A DNA stretch of 64,000 nt from Luzula sylvatica (taxonomy: Eukaryota > Streptophyta > Magnoliopsida > Poales > Juncaceae), in the NCBI GenBank assembly GCA_946800325.1, contig OX326961.1, positions 1,032,655 through 1,096,654 of the forward strand, read 5' to 3'. Position 1 is the stretch's first letter. Each line of letters starts with the position of its first letter. The notes below the pieces were generated by a model. It was given only the letters and a program-made list of their open reading frames with translations. It searched no databases and was not told where the DNA came from. The position numbers and the translations under genes were made by a program. Positions 1-12,099 of the stretch are shown in pieces.

Positions 1-288
1 ATCGTCAATGATTTCAGCTAAATTTTCAATAGCGAGAAGAGGGTTCTTCTCGTTCTTATTCTTCCCTTCCTTTCCACTTGATTCTTCCCCATCGATCTTC
101 TTCTTCTTACTCGATGACAAGTGTGCCCAGAGCATCAATCGATCGAAGAAACTTCTCGTGTTCTTCCCATTATCGTCATTATCTCGGTTCAAGAAACGAT
201 GGCGCCCGAGGAGATAACCAAGCGCGAAGAATCCGGCGCCGATCAGAAGCGCACTGGAGATCGCCGGCGCTGAAATGACGGCCTCCAT
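1..288 (-). CDS. Peptidyl-tRNA hydrolase 2 (PTH2/PTRH2-type), N-terminal exon, cut by window edge
   Basis: Reading the minus strand from the ATG at 288 gives 96 codons open to the window edge. Residues 9-28 form a hydrophobic, probably membrane-anchoring segment (AISSALLIGAGFFALGYLLG). A charged Lys/Glu/Asn-rich linker follows, and the reading ends in NPLLAIENLAEIIDD. From knowledge of the family, this Leu-rich acidic block directly precedes the catalytic PTH2 core in plant homologues, where the FKMVLVVRNDL block comes next. The family cleaves peptidyl-tRNA to recycle tRNA, and animal relatives are anchored in mitochondria. The catalytic domain lies outside the window, so the call rests on the N-terminal pattern only. 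The start is chosen because it is the first ATG before the hydrophobic segment and lies downstream of two telobox motifs. Confidence 0.72.
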   Translation of the reverse strand, partial: MEAVISAPAISSALLIGAGFFALGYLLGRHRFLNRDNDDNGKNTRSFFDRLMLWAHLSSSKKKKIDGEESSGKEGKNKNEKNPLLAIENLAEIIDD

Positions 289-319
289 CGGCAGTGACAC
301 CACCATCGCCTCGCCGCCT

Positions 320-370
320 GGTTAGGGTTTAGCCGGCTGCAGCACCTAACGCAGCGCCGGTTAGGGTTTA
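320..370 (-). promoter_or_regulatory. Two telobox motifs (AAACCCTAA) in the 5' region of the PTH2-like gene
   Basis: The plus strand shows TTAGGGTTT at about 322-330 and 361-369, so the minus strand carries AAACCCTAA twice, 33-82 bases upstream of the start codon at 288. Teloboxes are common near the transcription start of plant genes for translation components, which fits a peptidyl-tRNA hydrolase. Their function here is inferred. Confidence 0.5.
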
Positions 371-613
371 ACAGTGATGAAAAGCAAAACGCCTCCGCTC
401 GAGATTCGTTTCGTTGTTTTCTTCGCCTGTGACTCGCCGGAGAAAGGAGAAGCGAGAAGCGAAGGAAGAAGATGAGATCTACGCTTGTGACTCCGCCAGA
501 GAAGGAAGGAACGAAGAAGAGAACGTGTGAATGAAGTTGGATAATTACGAAAATACCCCTCCGTCTGGTGGATTCGTTTTGTGGATTCGATTTGTGGATT
601 CTCCTTAGCACGC

Positions 614-616
<3 letters not shown>

Positions 617-682
<66 letters not shown>
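617..682. repeat. (TA)n microsatellite
   Basis: About 33 uninterrupted TA units. It lies between the PTH2-like promoter region and an AT-rich spacer (683-1038) in which nothing else was recognised. Confidence 0.95.
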
Positions 683-686
<4 letters not shown>

Positions 687-1031
687 TATGCTAAATTAAT
701 TTTTTATATTATTTATTAAACTATTTTCATTATTAAGTGTATTTTTCATATGTTATATTTTTTTTGTAAAATTATGTTAGACCTCATATATTATTATACA
801 TTGACATTAATATAAATATTATTATTTGATTGAAAAAAATGAGATTTTTTGTTATTGTAAAACATATACATATTCATAAATAAATAAGTTCAAATAATTT
901 TATTATGAGATGATATTATCAATATTATCATACAAATATGTATTTTATATTACAATAAAAAACATAATTAAAATGCTCGCCTCGTAGCGCGAGTATTCTC
1001 TTAATTTATAATTATTAAGTAGTTAATGAAA

Positions 1032-1487
1032 CGTGACTAGAGGCGTCAACGGTTCGGATAGTGGTCATACTGATCCATATTCATATTTTTTGTGGATACG
1101 AAATTATCCTGATCTGAATACAGTTCAGACATTCAATGGATACGGATACTGGATACTGTTCGGTTATTATGAAATGAAATAAAATATTGTTTATTGAGTA
1201 AAATTAACTTATTGACTATTAAATATTATTATGAATTCAAGTCATCGTCTATTGGATATTAGTATATTATTATGAATGAGATGATAATTTTTACAAAACT
1301 AATACTAGTTTATAAATTTTATTTGGATCCCAACAATCTTGGAATTCATTTAAAATTTAACTCATAGATCATGATGCATATCCGTTCGAATTATGAAATC
1401 CGAATTTTTTCGGATCCGGTTTCTTGGATCCGTATATTTTTTATAGATACGTTTCGGACAATATCAGATCTATTGACACCCGTGACC
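1032..1487. mobile_element. hAT-like MITE, copy 1 of a family with GTGTCAA-type ends
   Basis: The left end reads AGAGGCGTCAACGGTTCGGA (1039 on) and the right end reads TTGACACC (to 1480), giving imperfect terminal inverted repeats. The flanks CGTGACT (1032-1038) and CGTGACC (1481-1487) look like a slightly diverged target duplication. The left 40 bases resemble the reverse complement of the right end of the element at 49008-49601. The interior has degenerate GGATCCG/GGATACGG motifs and no coding capacity. Confidence 0.6.
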
Positions 1488-1732
1488 CGTCTCTTAAATC
1501 CGGCCCATTTATAATCAAAACCCGGTATTTTGCCCGGTCCAGTTTTTCATGAACCCGTTAGCCGTTACCTCCAAATAGTTTACATCTCACAGTTCACAGT
1601 TAATTCGTGTACCGGGTGCAGGGAATAATTCCAGTATCCTGCTATTTTTTGTATGACGCGCGAAACGCCACGCCTCTTATTCCTCCCTGCAAACGAAATA
1701 AAATCCTCGGAAAAAGTTTAAAATTCGAATCC

Positions 1733-3302
1733 ATGGCTTCACTACTTATCTCGCCATTTTTGCTTCATACTCTTGCTAAGAGCGGTACAAGAAGGGTCTC
1801 TTATTCTTGTAGAAGCTTCGGGAAATCAAAGGCTGGACTGAGCGGAGCAACTCGCCGTGTTTTCATTGGATTCAGTGCTTCGTTCTTCGATCAGTTTAAT
1901 AAAATGGCTTCTGGCAGTCGACCTTTCGTGGCTTCTGCTCGATCGACTCAAGGTGTTTCTCCAGTCGAACAGGTTTGTGTTATAAGTTTTCAAATCGCTG
2001 CGGCCTAGTATTAATTTGCCCAATTTTCATGAAAATTGAAGAATTTGGTGAATTTGTATATATACAGATACTGAAGAACGTGGATTGGCCAGAAGAATTG
2101 CCTTTCAAGGATGAAGATTTCAGCCGTTTCGACGAGTACTCAAATTTTCTTTCTTTTCTGGTTTGCATTTATCATTTTCATTTCATTTACTTCTGATCAA
2201 CCAAATCATTTCTTTCTTAAAATTAATTTGTTTTTCTGAATTTGTAGATCACCAGATACAGTATTCTACTCACAACCTCGGTTTGTTACCCACATCGACG
2301 ACTATGCAATTAGAGCTCTGACAGAGTATTATTCAAAAGTTTTTCCTCCAAGTAATACTCCTGGAATTGCAATCCTGGATTTGTGTAGCAGTTGGGTATG
2401 CTACTTTTACACTTATGTCCTCGAAAAATCTCTTATTTACTTGTTATTATTTTTTATTCCTGAAGGTGAGTCATTTTCCAAATGGATACAAACAAGAGAA
2501 GGTTATAGGAATGGGTATGAATGAAGATGAACTCAAGAAAAACCCAGTAATATTCTATAATATTTATTCAAGGAGTTTTCATATTTATCATCATTTTTTT
2601 TTATCTAATTAACCTGGTTTGGGGTTTCAAATCCCGACTAAGGTAAAGAAACAGATTTCAAATTCCTCCTCAATTAATATCTTTTTTTCTTTTTTAAGGT
2701 CTTGACAGAGTATGTTGTACAAGATCTAAATGTTAATCCAAAACTTCCATTTGAAGACAACAGTTTCGATATTATTACTAACGTGGTACATTTCTCTCTC
2801 ATTGATATGTTTTACATTATATATATTGAATTTTGAATTATTATTTTTAAATGTATTTTAAAGGTTAGTGTGGATTATTTAACAAAGCCAATTGAAGTTT
2901 TCAAGGAGATGCAGCGTGTATTAAAACCTAAAGGTCTTGCTATAATGAGGTAATAAATAATTAATTTCCCTTTAATAGATCCTCCAATAACATATTATTA
3001 ATTTAATGTTTTTTTTAATAGTTTTTCAAATAGACTATTTTTTACAAAAGCAATATCGATATGGACCTCAACTGGTGACGTGGAACATGCGTGGATCGTT
3101 GGTGCATATTTTCATTATGCCGGTGGTTTCGAACCACCAAGTGTAAGTCAAATAGTTACTCATAATAAACGAACATAATGATGGTGATAAATGAGAGAAT
3201 TTATTCTCATTTTTATTGCAGGCGGTAGATATATCGCCAAATCCGGGACGGTCTGATCCGATGTACATCGTTTATTCTAGAAAGCAAAGTTCGTCTGCAT
3301 GA
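1733..3302 (+). CDS. SAM-dependent methyltransferase (type 11 family), organelle-targeted, 8 exons, 303 aa
   Basis: Exons: 1733-1972, 2068-2135, 2248-2395, 2466-2546, 2699-2785, 2864-2949, 3022-3142 and 3222-3302. All introns are GT..AG and the phases sum to 304 codons including the stop. The first 80 residues are rich in Ser, Arg and Ala and poor in acidic residues, like a plastid or mitochondrial transit peptide. The methyltransferase fold follows: motif I region AILDLCSSW (about 144-152), then the block LPFEDNSFDIITNVVSVDYL (about 194-213), and EMQRVLKPKGLAIM before the C-terminal strands. It matches a conserved plant family of single-domain methyltransferases whose substrate is not known to me. 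An in-frame ATG at 1607 exists, but 1733 gives the better targeting sequence and ends no alignable region prematurely. No lesion is visible. Confidence 0.88.
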
Positions 3303-6048
3303 GCAAAAAACGGTATTTAAATTCAAATTGGTATTGTTTTGAAATTGAAATATATATATAAGGAACGAAAAATGTACTATTACTTGACTATGGAAATCTT
3401 GTATACAAAAAATATTTATTAAAATACTTTCTGAAAAATGTTTATTAAAATTCCAATAATATATATATATATATATTTGTCTTGCTATATTATATTAATT
3501 CACATAAATTCTGCCAAAGCAATATTATTCTCTTATTTTTTAATATTGCAATAATGTCACATATACATGTTGAAAAATCAAAAGTGCTGTCTGTTGAAAA
3601 TACTAATGATTTTTTCGATTGACGATTATAAATTTGAATTATATAATATCCGAAGCGAAGTGAGAACCCTAAATTTTGAATTGCATCTCTTCATTTTTTC
3701 GTTCCACATGACATAATCAAGTAATTCATAAAATTTATCCCACTAAATGATTCAATATTTTTCGTTCACATAATTTGTGTATTTGTGGGGATCTTAAATT
3801 AGTGTGAGAATTAGTTAAAAAGTCGGTAAAATATTTATCACGAATAGTTTATTGTTAAGTAATTTTCGTACATAGTAATTTACATACAAGTTAGTAAAAG
3901 AAACTACCAATGATTTGTGCATGATGTAGTGTGAAATGAATGCTATATTCTTTTTCTCAATAGTAGTTAAGACAGTAATTCATGACAGTGTTGTGAGAGC
4001 TTCAGACCTTAAACTTTTGTATGATATTAATATTAATATTAATATGTGTAAAATTATTGTAAAAACTAAAGAGACATTCATCATGTGTTTGTATGCTATC
4101 CATATCGTTCGTGGTGTAATTTGTCTTAGCGAATACTATTATTTAAAATATTGGAGGATATCAAATTGAAGTACACTCGAGTTATTCAATAAGATATTTG
4201 AATTTAAACTGGAGGATAAAAGAGACCGAATGCATCTCCTATAAATTTTAAAATACATGACATGATCATTTTCTAATTTCATAACAAAAAAGACGATAAT
4301 ATTTTTTTATAATTTCCTAAAATACAAATTAGGGAAAAAAATAATAATGTCGCATCGTAAATTTTCTATTTTGTATTTCTCCGAAACGTGACGAGGATAC
4401 CTCCTAGTTAAATATGAAAGTTATAATCATTTTTGTGGTTGTTGGCTAGCTGTGCATACCAAAAGTACACGAGGAAATGATTCAAATGAACCTTCTTTGT
4501 TAATGGGGACTCCAATTCAAGCCAGATATTCTAATGACTATTTTGTATTTCTAGACTTTAATTTCTTCATTTTCAAAAGGACTGTTTCAAAAATATAGAG
4601 TTTATGTATTGTATGCATTAGCGATCAATTATGCCGTTTCGGAGAAAAAGTTGAAATTTGATTATTTGCATGTGTTGTCTTTTTTTATTTCGACATTTAA
4701 ATTGAGTATTTGGGGAACATTATTCTTTAATTACGGCATTGTTAATTGTTATAGAAAAACTTACAGAGATTTTGGATCTCGTGTTTATTAGTTTTCTAAA
4801 ACTTAAAAATTGAGAATTTTACATGTTTCGTCCTCCAATTTTAACTTTTTGTGAGAAATTTTACATTGTTAATTTTTTTATTACAGTATGTTTCAACAAA
4901 AGAAAGCTTCAAACTTAATTATTATTTTTGGATTAATTTTTCATAATTTGAAATAGAGTATTTTGAAGAAATTAATTTTTTTTCATATCATTATAATCAT
5001 TTTAACCGTTAAATCATAACAATTAAGAGTCGTTTGGTTCGTGTTTTAAAGAATTTTTTGGCATAAAATATGTGAAAAAATTTCATGCCGAGAAATATTA
5101 TTCCATGACATACTGAGTGTGGGTCTTTGAACCCGCCTAAAAAAAAATCAAAATAATGAATATATTATTTCATGACATACTTTATTATCATATTTGTTTG
5201 ATACGACTATTTATTCCATCACATAAGTAAAAGTTTTTAAATGAGTTTATTTATAGAAAATTTGACTTATTAATTTTTTGAAAGAAAAGAAAAAGTTATT
5301 TCTCCTCACCGGAATAGAGAAAAATATCAATTTTTATGGTAATCTTATTCTCACCAATTATGTCCTAAGAAATCGATTATTTTATTATTTTATTACCTAA
5401 TTCGCAAATCAAATTTGATAATGAAGTATGTCAAAACATTCTAATTCAAAGCTCCAACAAAACGCTCCCGATGTGTTTGAATTGCGTAATGTGAAATTGT
5501 CATGGTAATTACATTTTTTGGAATATGATTCCCGAAAATGACATTCTCATTAAATGATAATATCTGTGTTTGGTTAATTTTGGAATCCAAGAAAAAAATG
5601 TCATTTCCATGCTTGTTTTGACATTATGTATTATTACTAGATAAAGTGAATGAAATGCCTATGTTACTCTTAATTTAAGCATATACATAAACTAATAAAC
5701 AATTATGAGTTTTAGAAATTAATAATTAGAGTTTTAAAAATAAAAATTACATAAGTAGAGTTTTAAAACTAAAATTAAATAAGTAAAGTTTTAAAAATAA
5801 AAAATAAATAATTACACGACCCTATGTTTTGATACATCATTAATAAAAACAAAAAATATAACTCTTAAACTAATAAATAATTAGAGTTTTATAAACAAAA
5901 ATATAAAATAAAATTAGTATAATTATATCATTGAATAAAATTTAAATTATGTTGTTATTTATATTTTTTTTACTATTATTTACACATGTTCCTATATTAA
6001 GGAAAAACTGTTGTTAATTATAAAATTTTACTATTATAATTATTTATA
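3303..6048. other. AT-rich intergenic spacer with possible MITE remnants
   Basis: No gene was recognised. The open frames at 3936-4169 and 4609-4791 have no recognisable protein features. A segment from about 5028 (GAGTCGTTTGGTTCG) to about 5468 (reverse complement GGGAGCGTTTTGTTGG) has weakly matching ends like a Tourist or Harbinger MITE. A second stretch at 5480-5640 resembles it. Both boundaries are uncertain. Confidence 0.35.
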
Positions 6049-6572
6049 TCTATACTATGGATTAAATAAATGTAAATATTTGTTATTTATATATTATATT
6101 TATATCTTATATGTAAATCAAACAAATTTCTTGCAATTCTAAGCCTCCACGTCATCAAGGGGTTTTTGTATAAAATAATTATTTTTTAAATTTACATTTT
6201 GGTCCTTTTTATTTATATTTTGGTCCTTTTTTATTTACATTTCGGTCCTTTTTTACATTTTGATCCTTTTTTCTTATTTTACATTTTGGTCCATTTTTTT
6301 TTTCCTATTTTACATACATATTAAAATTTGCGAATATGTCATGATTATATTAATCGATTTTAGAAACACCTGAACAAATGCTATTTATACAAATTATATT
6401 AGAAAATAATATCCGTGATAGACTAATTTCATGAACCTTATGCATCTATTGAAATCATGATATTTGCAAATATGTCATGATTAGATTAATTTAGTTCAAA
6501 CGCATGCACGTTAATTCTATTTAAATAATTATATAAAAAACATCCCGCGCAATTGCGCGGGGATAAAACTAG
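6049..6572 (+). mobile_element. Non-autonomous Helitron, 524 bp, both ends visible
   Basis: The 5' end is TCTATACTATGG, preceded by A at 6048. The 3' end has the perfect palindrome CCGCGCAATTGCGCGG (about 6545-6560), then eight bases, then CTAG (6569-6572), followed by T at 6573. This is the textbook Helitron arrangement: TC start, hairpin, CTRR end, insertion between A and T. The interior carries repeated ACATTTTGGTCCTTTTT units shared with the fragment at 23022. There is no Rep/helicase coding. Confidence 0.8.
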
Positions 6573-7240
6573 TTTTTTATATTACGGATAAATTTGTTTA
6601 TTATTTATAATTTTCTCATTGTTAAAATATATAAATATAAATGTGAAAGATATAAAAACAAATATATAAGGGCGAAAATATATTGAACGTCGTTCGAATA
6701 TTAGACGTTGTCCGTAAAAAACTACCGCTCGTCTATTATTTTATCTTGTTTTTTATTACCTTTTTGGTTTGCCACGATTCCTCTATCACCCCCACAAAAT
6801 AAAAAGTTATATATTTAGCCCTGAAACACCAAATTGATGCCTTGACGAGATGGCAATAGAAAATTAAGTGGATTGATTAGTAATTGACTTGATTAGTAAT
6901 TGAATTGATGTTTTTTTTTTTTAACAAACTCGTAGGTAATTGAATTGATGTTAATTAATATTTAATTAAGTCAATTAGAAATGATAATTAACTCATTTTG
7001 TCATCTCATCACGGTATTGCAGTATGTTTGGGGTACCACGTATATTTACCCATAAAATAATACCACGTCATTTGTGGAGACATTCGTTAAATCTTCAAAG
7101 TGAATTACGGTTACATTTGATTCTCTTCGACACGTGCTTACTGAGTTACTGTCACTCTAGCTTCATCGCTGAATACTTTCTCAACTCTTGTCTCTATTTT
7201 TTTTCCTCGTTTTTTCCATTGAAATTGAGAAGGTACGACA

Positions 7241-8657
7241 ATGGCGGAGGAAATAAACCGATTAGATTGGACAGAGGTTAGAAGGCCGAATCCCCACTTC
7301 TTCAAAGTTCTTGTTGGTGATTTTGCTAAATCTATGGTAAGTAATTCATACATTTAACCTTATTCCTTTTCAATGATTGTGCCATACCAGTTCAAGAGAA
7401 GCTAAAAATTCGGGCCTTTTTCGCATTTTTATACCAAAAATTGCTCCAGATATAAATAGGATCCCTATAATTGGCCAAATCAGTAAATCACTGAACCCTA
7501 ATCAGCAGACTCAAATCGTAATAATCCATTTACTAAACTCAATTTTACTAAGATATAGTTACCTTGTCTAATTATCTGCTTACCTAAACCCTAAATCCTA
7601 ATAAACATACTCAAACCCTATTTGATGAAATAAAATAAAGCCTGAAAGCTAATACACATTAATTTTAACCGATTTCAACTGAAAAGTATCTTTTTTTTTC
7701 ATGCAGAAAATACCCCCAAAATTTCACAAACATTTACAAGCGGAGATGGAAACGAACCCAACTCAAATTCTAACAGCCATTCTCGAGGGCCCCACTGGAA
7801 GAACTTGGCCCGTAAAACTGGAACCAACAAAAAACGGCATTTTTTTCACTTCTGGATGGACCAATTTCGCGAAACACCATTCTCTAAAAAAGGACGACTT
7901 TTTAATATTTCGTTACAACGGGTGCATGCATTTCACCGTGTTAATATTCGACAAGACTGCATGTGAAAAAGAACCTGATTTTGATGAAAACGAGAAGACA
8001 ACTAAATTTGGGTCGAAAAGGAAATTGAGTTTTGACGAGGGACATACTGATGATAATAAATCTGACCAAGGTTCGAAAACCACTTTTTTTTGTACATTTT
8101 ACATTTTCACCTCAAATTATTTGTTATCATCTACACAATGCCCCTCAAATTTGAACAGAGGATCGTGGCGATGAAGAAGAGGAATTGGGAGAAAGGACCA
8201 AAAATATTTCGAGTAGACGTCCAGTTACGGAAGAAGAGAATAATGCAGCACAGAAAGCCGCAGAATCTTTTACTTCAGAGAATCCTTTCTTCGTTACTCA
8301 CATTAGCCGCACCCATTTGAATACGGAACTATCGCCGGTATGCTTCTTTAGAAAGCATTCCATTCTTCCTAAATAATGATTTTTTGTTTTAAACGTTAAA
8401 TGCAGAAATTGAGGTTTCCGAGTGAGTTTTCGAAGAAGTATCTTCCGCGATTCAAATGCGAATTTGTTTTGAGGGTCGCGAATGGCAAGACTTGGAATTT
8501 GAACTATAATCCTTCGGTGAAGGAACGAGATTCTCTCTCTAGAGGTTGGCTTACTTTTGTGAAAGGGAACGATCTAGAAGAAGACGACTTTTGTGTGTTT
8601 GAGTTGGTTGAACCGACCGAGTTTGAAGTCCACTTATTTAGGGTTATCGAGGCGTAG
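7241..8657 (+). CDS. Two-B3-domain DNA-binding protein (REM/VRN1-like), 4 exons, 296 aa
   Basis: Exons: 7241-7336, 7707-8070, 8159-8337 and 8406-8657, with GT..AG introns and phases that close to 297 codons. B3 domain 1 spans about residues 18-105 (NPHFFKVLVGDF, KIPPKFHKHL, TSGWTNFAKHHSLKKDDFL), split by intron 1. An acidic and basic linker with a likely nuclear signal (GSKRKLSFDE) follows. B3 domain 2 spans about 193-294 (NPFFVTHISRTHL, KLRFPSEFSKKYLPRFK, RGWLTFVKGNDLEEDDFCVF), split by intron 3. Each domain is divided at the same internal point, just before the K-x-P/F-x-x-F strand, as in REM genes. Such proteins bind DNA in the nucleus and act in floral and vernalization programmes; the specific role here is unknown. 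Intron 2 has the slightly unusual donor GTTCGA. A broken relative of exon 2 lies at 25317. Confidence 0.88.
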
Positions 8658-8948
8658 ACTTTTGTGTGTTTGTGTGTTTGTGTATATATGGTTAGTGCGT
8701 CGTACTTACTTTAAATTTGATAAAATAATTTATAAAAGATTTAATGAGTAGTAGTAGTTCCAGTGATTTAGTGTACTTGATGTTACTCAATTATTATAAT
8801 TGGGATATCTTAGTTAAATAATTTATAAAAAATACGTCTTTATTGATTTAAAGGCTAAATCAGGTTCTCTCTCGTCCTATATATTTTTATTATTATTATT
8901 TGCTAGTATCTATTTAAAATGTGTGTTTGATGGGAATTTTTCAACCCC

Positions 8949-8979
<31 letters not shown>

Positions 8980-8980
8980 A

Positions 8981-9020
<40 letters not shown>

Positions 9021-10124
9021 CTTTTTTTAATATTCTAAAAAAACCCCTCTTTTGAGAAAACTCCAAAAAAAAACCTAAAAGCAAACTTTTCTTTCAAAAA
9101 AAACCCCTATAACTCTTTTGGGTGAAATTTTTTTTGGGACCAAAATACCCTTTAATTTTATAAAATACAATTTTACTTAATAATGCTTAGTATTATTTAT
9201 TTTAAAATTCATAACAAATTTATTAATTCATTTTTGCTATTTTAAATACAATATTGGACCAAAATACCCCTTTCATTTTCTAATAACAAATTTATTAAAT
9301 TATTTAAAAAAATTCACAATATTCATTTGGTTGTATATAATATTTTCATTTGATTTTAGTATTTTATTTATCATATATATTTTTAAAAGCTAACATCAAG
9401 TGATAAAAAATAAACAATGATATAAAATATTCCAGCACCTAGAAAATATCATGATATTTTTTTTAGCAGTTTGTTTTAATGTGCATTCACTTTTCAGATT
9501 TTTTTGATATATCGCATCCAAAAATAAGCTCATTCACAAAACTAACACTAATATGTTTGAATAGCAAAGCTAGCACTTTCGCCAAGCAGTCTTTGCGATT
9601 TTATTTTTTACTTTCGTTAGACATATTGGTGAAAGTGCTTCAATACAATTTATTTTCACCCCATAACAAGCGCATGTATCTGCAAAAAATCTGATTCTAA
9701 ATATATGATCTAATGTATCATTCATATAAAAGTAAATTCATTTGTCAAATAAATTATTTATACTTTTATTATTTGTTACTCGTTAAATAAATTATAGGTC
9801 AAATGATGTATGATTTTGCAAATATATAAACTGATATATAATTATATGAGTTAATATATAATTAATTATGCAAAATTAATTTGATGCAAAATTAATTTGT
9901 AGGAGAATTTTTTTTTGGCCCCCCAACACATGACCAAGATCCCTCATTGTTGGAGATACTAATAAATTCAGTACGCTGGTAAAGTGGTAACAAATCACAA
10001 ATTGCACGTAATTCAGGATGCTAAATCATAGATACGCTGGCAATGTACATGACAAAAGAATTAATTTTGATTATATTGTTGTTTTATACAAGAAAGTCAT
10101 GTTCATTTGAGTAATAGAGAGAAA
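8658..10124. other. Intergenic spacer, AT-rich
   Basis: Apart from the C-run/CA repeat listed separately, this stretch holds short runs of AAAAAACCCCT and repeated ACCAAAATACCC motifs (9040-9270), suggesting an old transposon remnant. No boundaries or genes could be fixed. Confidence 0.3.
8945..9019. repeat. (C)n-(CA)n compound microsatellite
   Basis: A run of about 21 C (8945-8965) passes directly into CACACA to 9019, with one CAC-CAC interruption. Length may be unreliable because homopolymers are hard to assemble. Confidence 0.95.
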
Positions 10125-11033
10125 AGAACCCTATTATTTTTTTTTGAAAAACTAAAGAGGCGAAGCCTCTTTTAATATATTAAAGCAAGGTTTAATACAT
10201 TGATGCGATTTTACATGATAAATGTAAAAAAATAGTTTCGCAAAAATAAATTATAATTGCAAAAGTAAGATACATGCCGAGAGATGATGCTTTCGGCCAT
10301 CCTTAGACGAACGCAACCTCCCTCTGCCCTTGGTTTGCCACGCGAGCTCGGATTGTCATCGAAGCTGTCACCGTCGCTGTCGCGGCCCGTCGCTCTCGGA
10401 CTCGCCCCCAGACTCGCCCCAGACTCGGCCCAGACTCGTCCCAGACTCGCCCCAGACACGGCACCAGCCTCGCGATTTTTCGATTTCCCTTTTTCCCTTC
10501 CCGCTTTTTCCTTTCGAGTTTTTGCTCTTCGAGGAGCTCCAAAATCGCCACAGACTCCTGCCAGTTCCTGTCAGTTCCTGCGAGTTCCTGCCAGTTCCAG
10601 CGAGTTCCTGCGAGTTCCTTTCCAGTTCCTGCGAGTTACTTTATCAATTCCTGTGAGTTCCTGCGAGTTCCTGCCTGTTCCTGCGAGCCTTTTCTTCCCT
10701 GCCAGCCCCTGCCTCCGTCGCGCCGTTCGTCGCCGCTCGCCTCGTTTTGTCTCCGTCGCCGCTGTGGCCTCGGTCGCCGCGCCGTTCGTCGCGCCGTTTG
10801 CTTGCCTCGGTTGCCAGTTCGTCGCGCCGTTGTGGCCTCGGTCGCTCGCCCTCGGTTGCCAGTTCCTGCCAGTCGCCGTTCGCCTCGTAAAGGAACTCCA
10901 GGAGTTGCAGAGGAAGGCGTGAGAAAGGAGGGGGTGGAGGCGGCGGCTAGGGTTTGCCTCCACCCCAAAATCGCCGAGTTTTCGCCTCGGCCGCCTTTTC
11001 TAGGGTTTTCCTCCTTTCCAGAACCCTATTATT
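10125..11033 (-). mobile_element. GC-rich poly(A) retroposon, 881 bp, with 14-bp target duplication
   Basis: The 14-mer AGAACCCTATTATT occurs exactly at 10125-10138 and 11020-11033. Between the copies, the plus strand starts with a T run and ends GC-rich, so on the minus strand it is an insert with a poly(A) tail. Just inside the tail is the hairpin AAGAGGCGAAGCCTCTT (about 10153-10170). The other end, 10310-11019, is strikingly GC-rich against the AT-rich surroundings. It contains many copies of a CAGTTCCTGCGAGTTCCTGC-like unit (10555-10690) and CTAGGG/CCCTAG motifs. Long overlapping open frames here (such as 10284-10922) are low-complexity consequences of the GC content, and I do not call them genes. 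It is likely a LINE-derived non-autonomous element or retroposed transcript. Confidence 0.72.
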
Positions 11034-12062
11034 CAAATTGTAATTTGAACGAAGTAAAACTTGCGAGGTCATGTATGCATGTTTACAACCTAAGAATTGA
11101 ATTTCGTGTGATTCTACATTCATAAAAGATGCATCTTAAACTTTCAAGATGGTGGTTTTGCATGATAGGTTCATCCAAATTACAAGTACATGATAGTTGC
11201 CTAGTTAATCTTATATGTAGAGACGGATATTGGATTATGATTAAAATTATATAAATATAAATATAATAATTATTTTTTTCAAAATTATTATATGATACAA
11301 AATTTTAAGATTATTTTAAAATTAAGAATAAATAAGCAAATTCAAAGACTAAAATTAAATCAATCAAAAATGACGATTAAGATTACATGGCAAAACAAAT
11401 GATAAATTAATAATAAATAAGCAAATCCAAGAACTAAAATTCAATCAATCAAAGATAATGAGGAAGATCACATGGTCTTAAATAAATGATGATGTGGAGC
11501 TAGGAGGAAAGAGAAAAATGGAGTTCGATGCAATGTGAAGTTCGTGTTGATGTGCTCAATTGTTTGCAAGATCGGATTTATGGGATTTAGTATTTTTCTT
11601 TGTTTTGCACAAATGATAAAAAGTATAATCAAATTATATTGTAATTGTAATATGATTTGGTTAAAAAATAAAAAATCTCATTTTTTTTCTCTTCCGAGGT
11701 CAAATATAAGAAAAATAAATAGATCATATAGGTTCCTTATGATTTGGTCCAATATCGATTAATATTACGGAGGACTAATTTGTATGAATAATTACGCTTA
11801 CAATTCACGACATTTTATTTTTTTGTTCGTCGCTCTTGTTTGGATGCAAAGGAATTTCAAGTATTACCTAGGTTCGGAAAGAAATTCGGATTTGTTACTA
11901 AAACATGTTTGGAACCTTTTTCAGTTAGGATTTTCTAGGTATTTTGTATACAATTTTTATGAAAAAAAAAAAACTGACCATTTTGCTCAGTTTTTTTTTC
12001 AGGAAACTCACGGATCCATTTTTTTCTTTCTTTTCTACCTTTCTCTATCTTCTTTATTACCA
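11034..12062. other. Intergenic spacer with an 85-bp duplicated segment
   Basis: AATAAATAAGCAAATTCAAA... at about 11326-11405 is repeated with changes at about 11411-11490. No gene was recognised; the short open frames at 11535-12104 have no protein-like character. Confidence 0.35.
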
Positions 12063-12092
12063 CTAGAAAATTTGTCCGCGCTTCGCTGCGAA
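12063..12092 (-). mobile_element. Helitron 3' end on the minus strand
   Basis: On the minus strand the sequence reads TTCGCAGCGAAGCGCGGACAA, a GC-rich imperfect hairpin in AT-rich DNA, then ATTTTCTAG, followed by T. This matches the hairpin-CTAG-T signature. The element would extend rightwards through the tandem array; its 5' end was not found with confidence. Confidence 0.5.
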
Positions 12093-12099
12093 TTATTAA

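Noticed and set aside
243..611. 122-codon minus-strand frame overlapping the left-edge gene
   Set aside because: It is in a different frame from the peptidyl-tRNA hydrolase exon and covers the 5' UTR and promoter; it has no protein-like features.
970..1000. GC hairpin CTCGCCTCGTAGCGCGAG that looks like a Helitron end
   Set aside because: No CTAG/CTRR follows it at the required distance on either strand.
10284..10968. Long overlapping open frames on both strands (up to 212 codons)
   Set aside because: They coincide with a GC-rich, repeat-filled retroposon. All frames are open because stops are rare at this composition, and the peptides are low-complexity.
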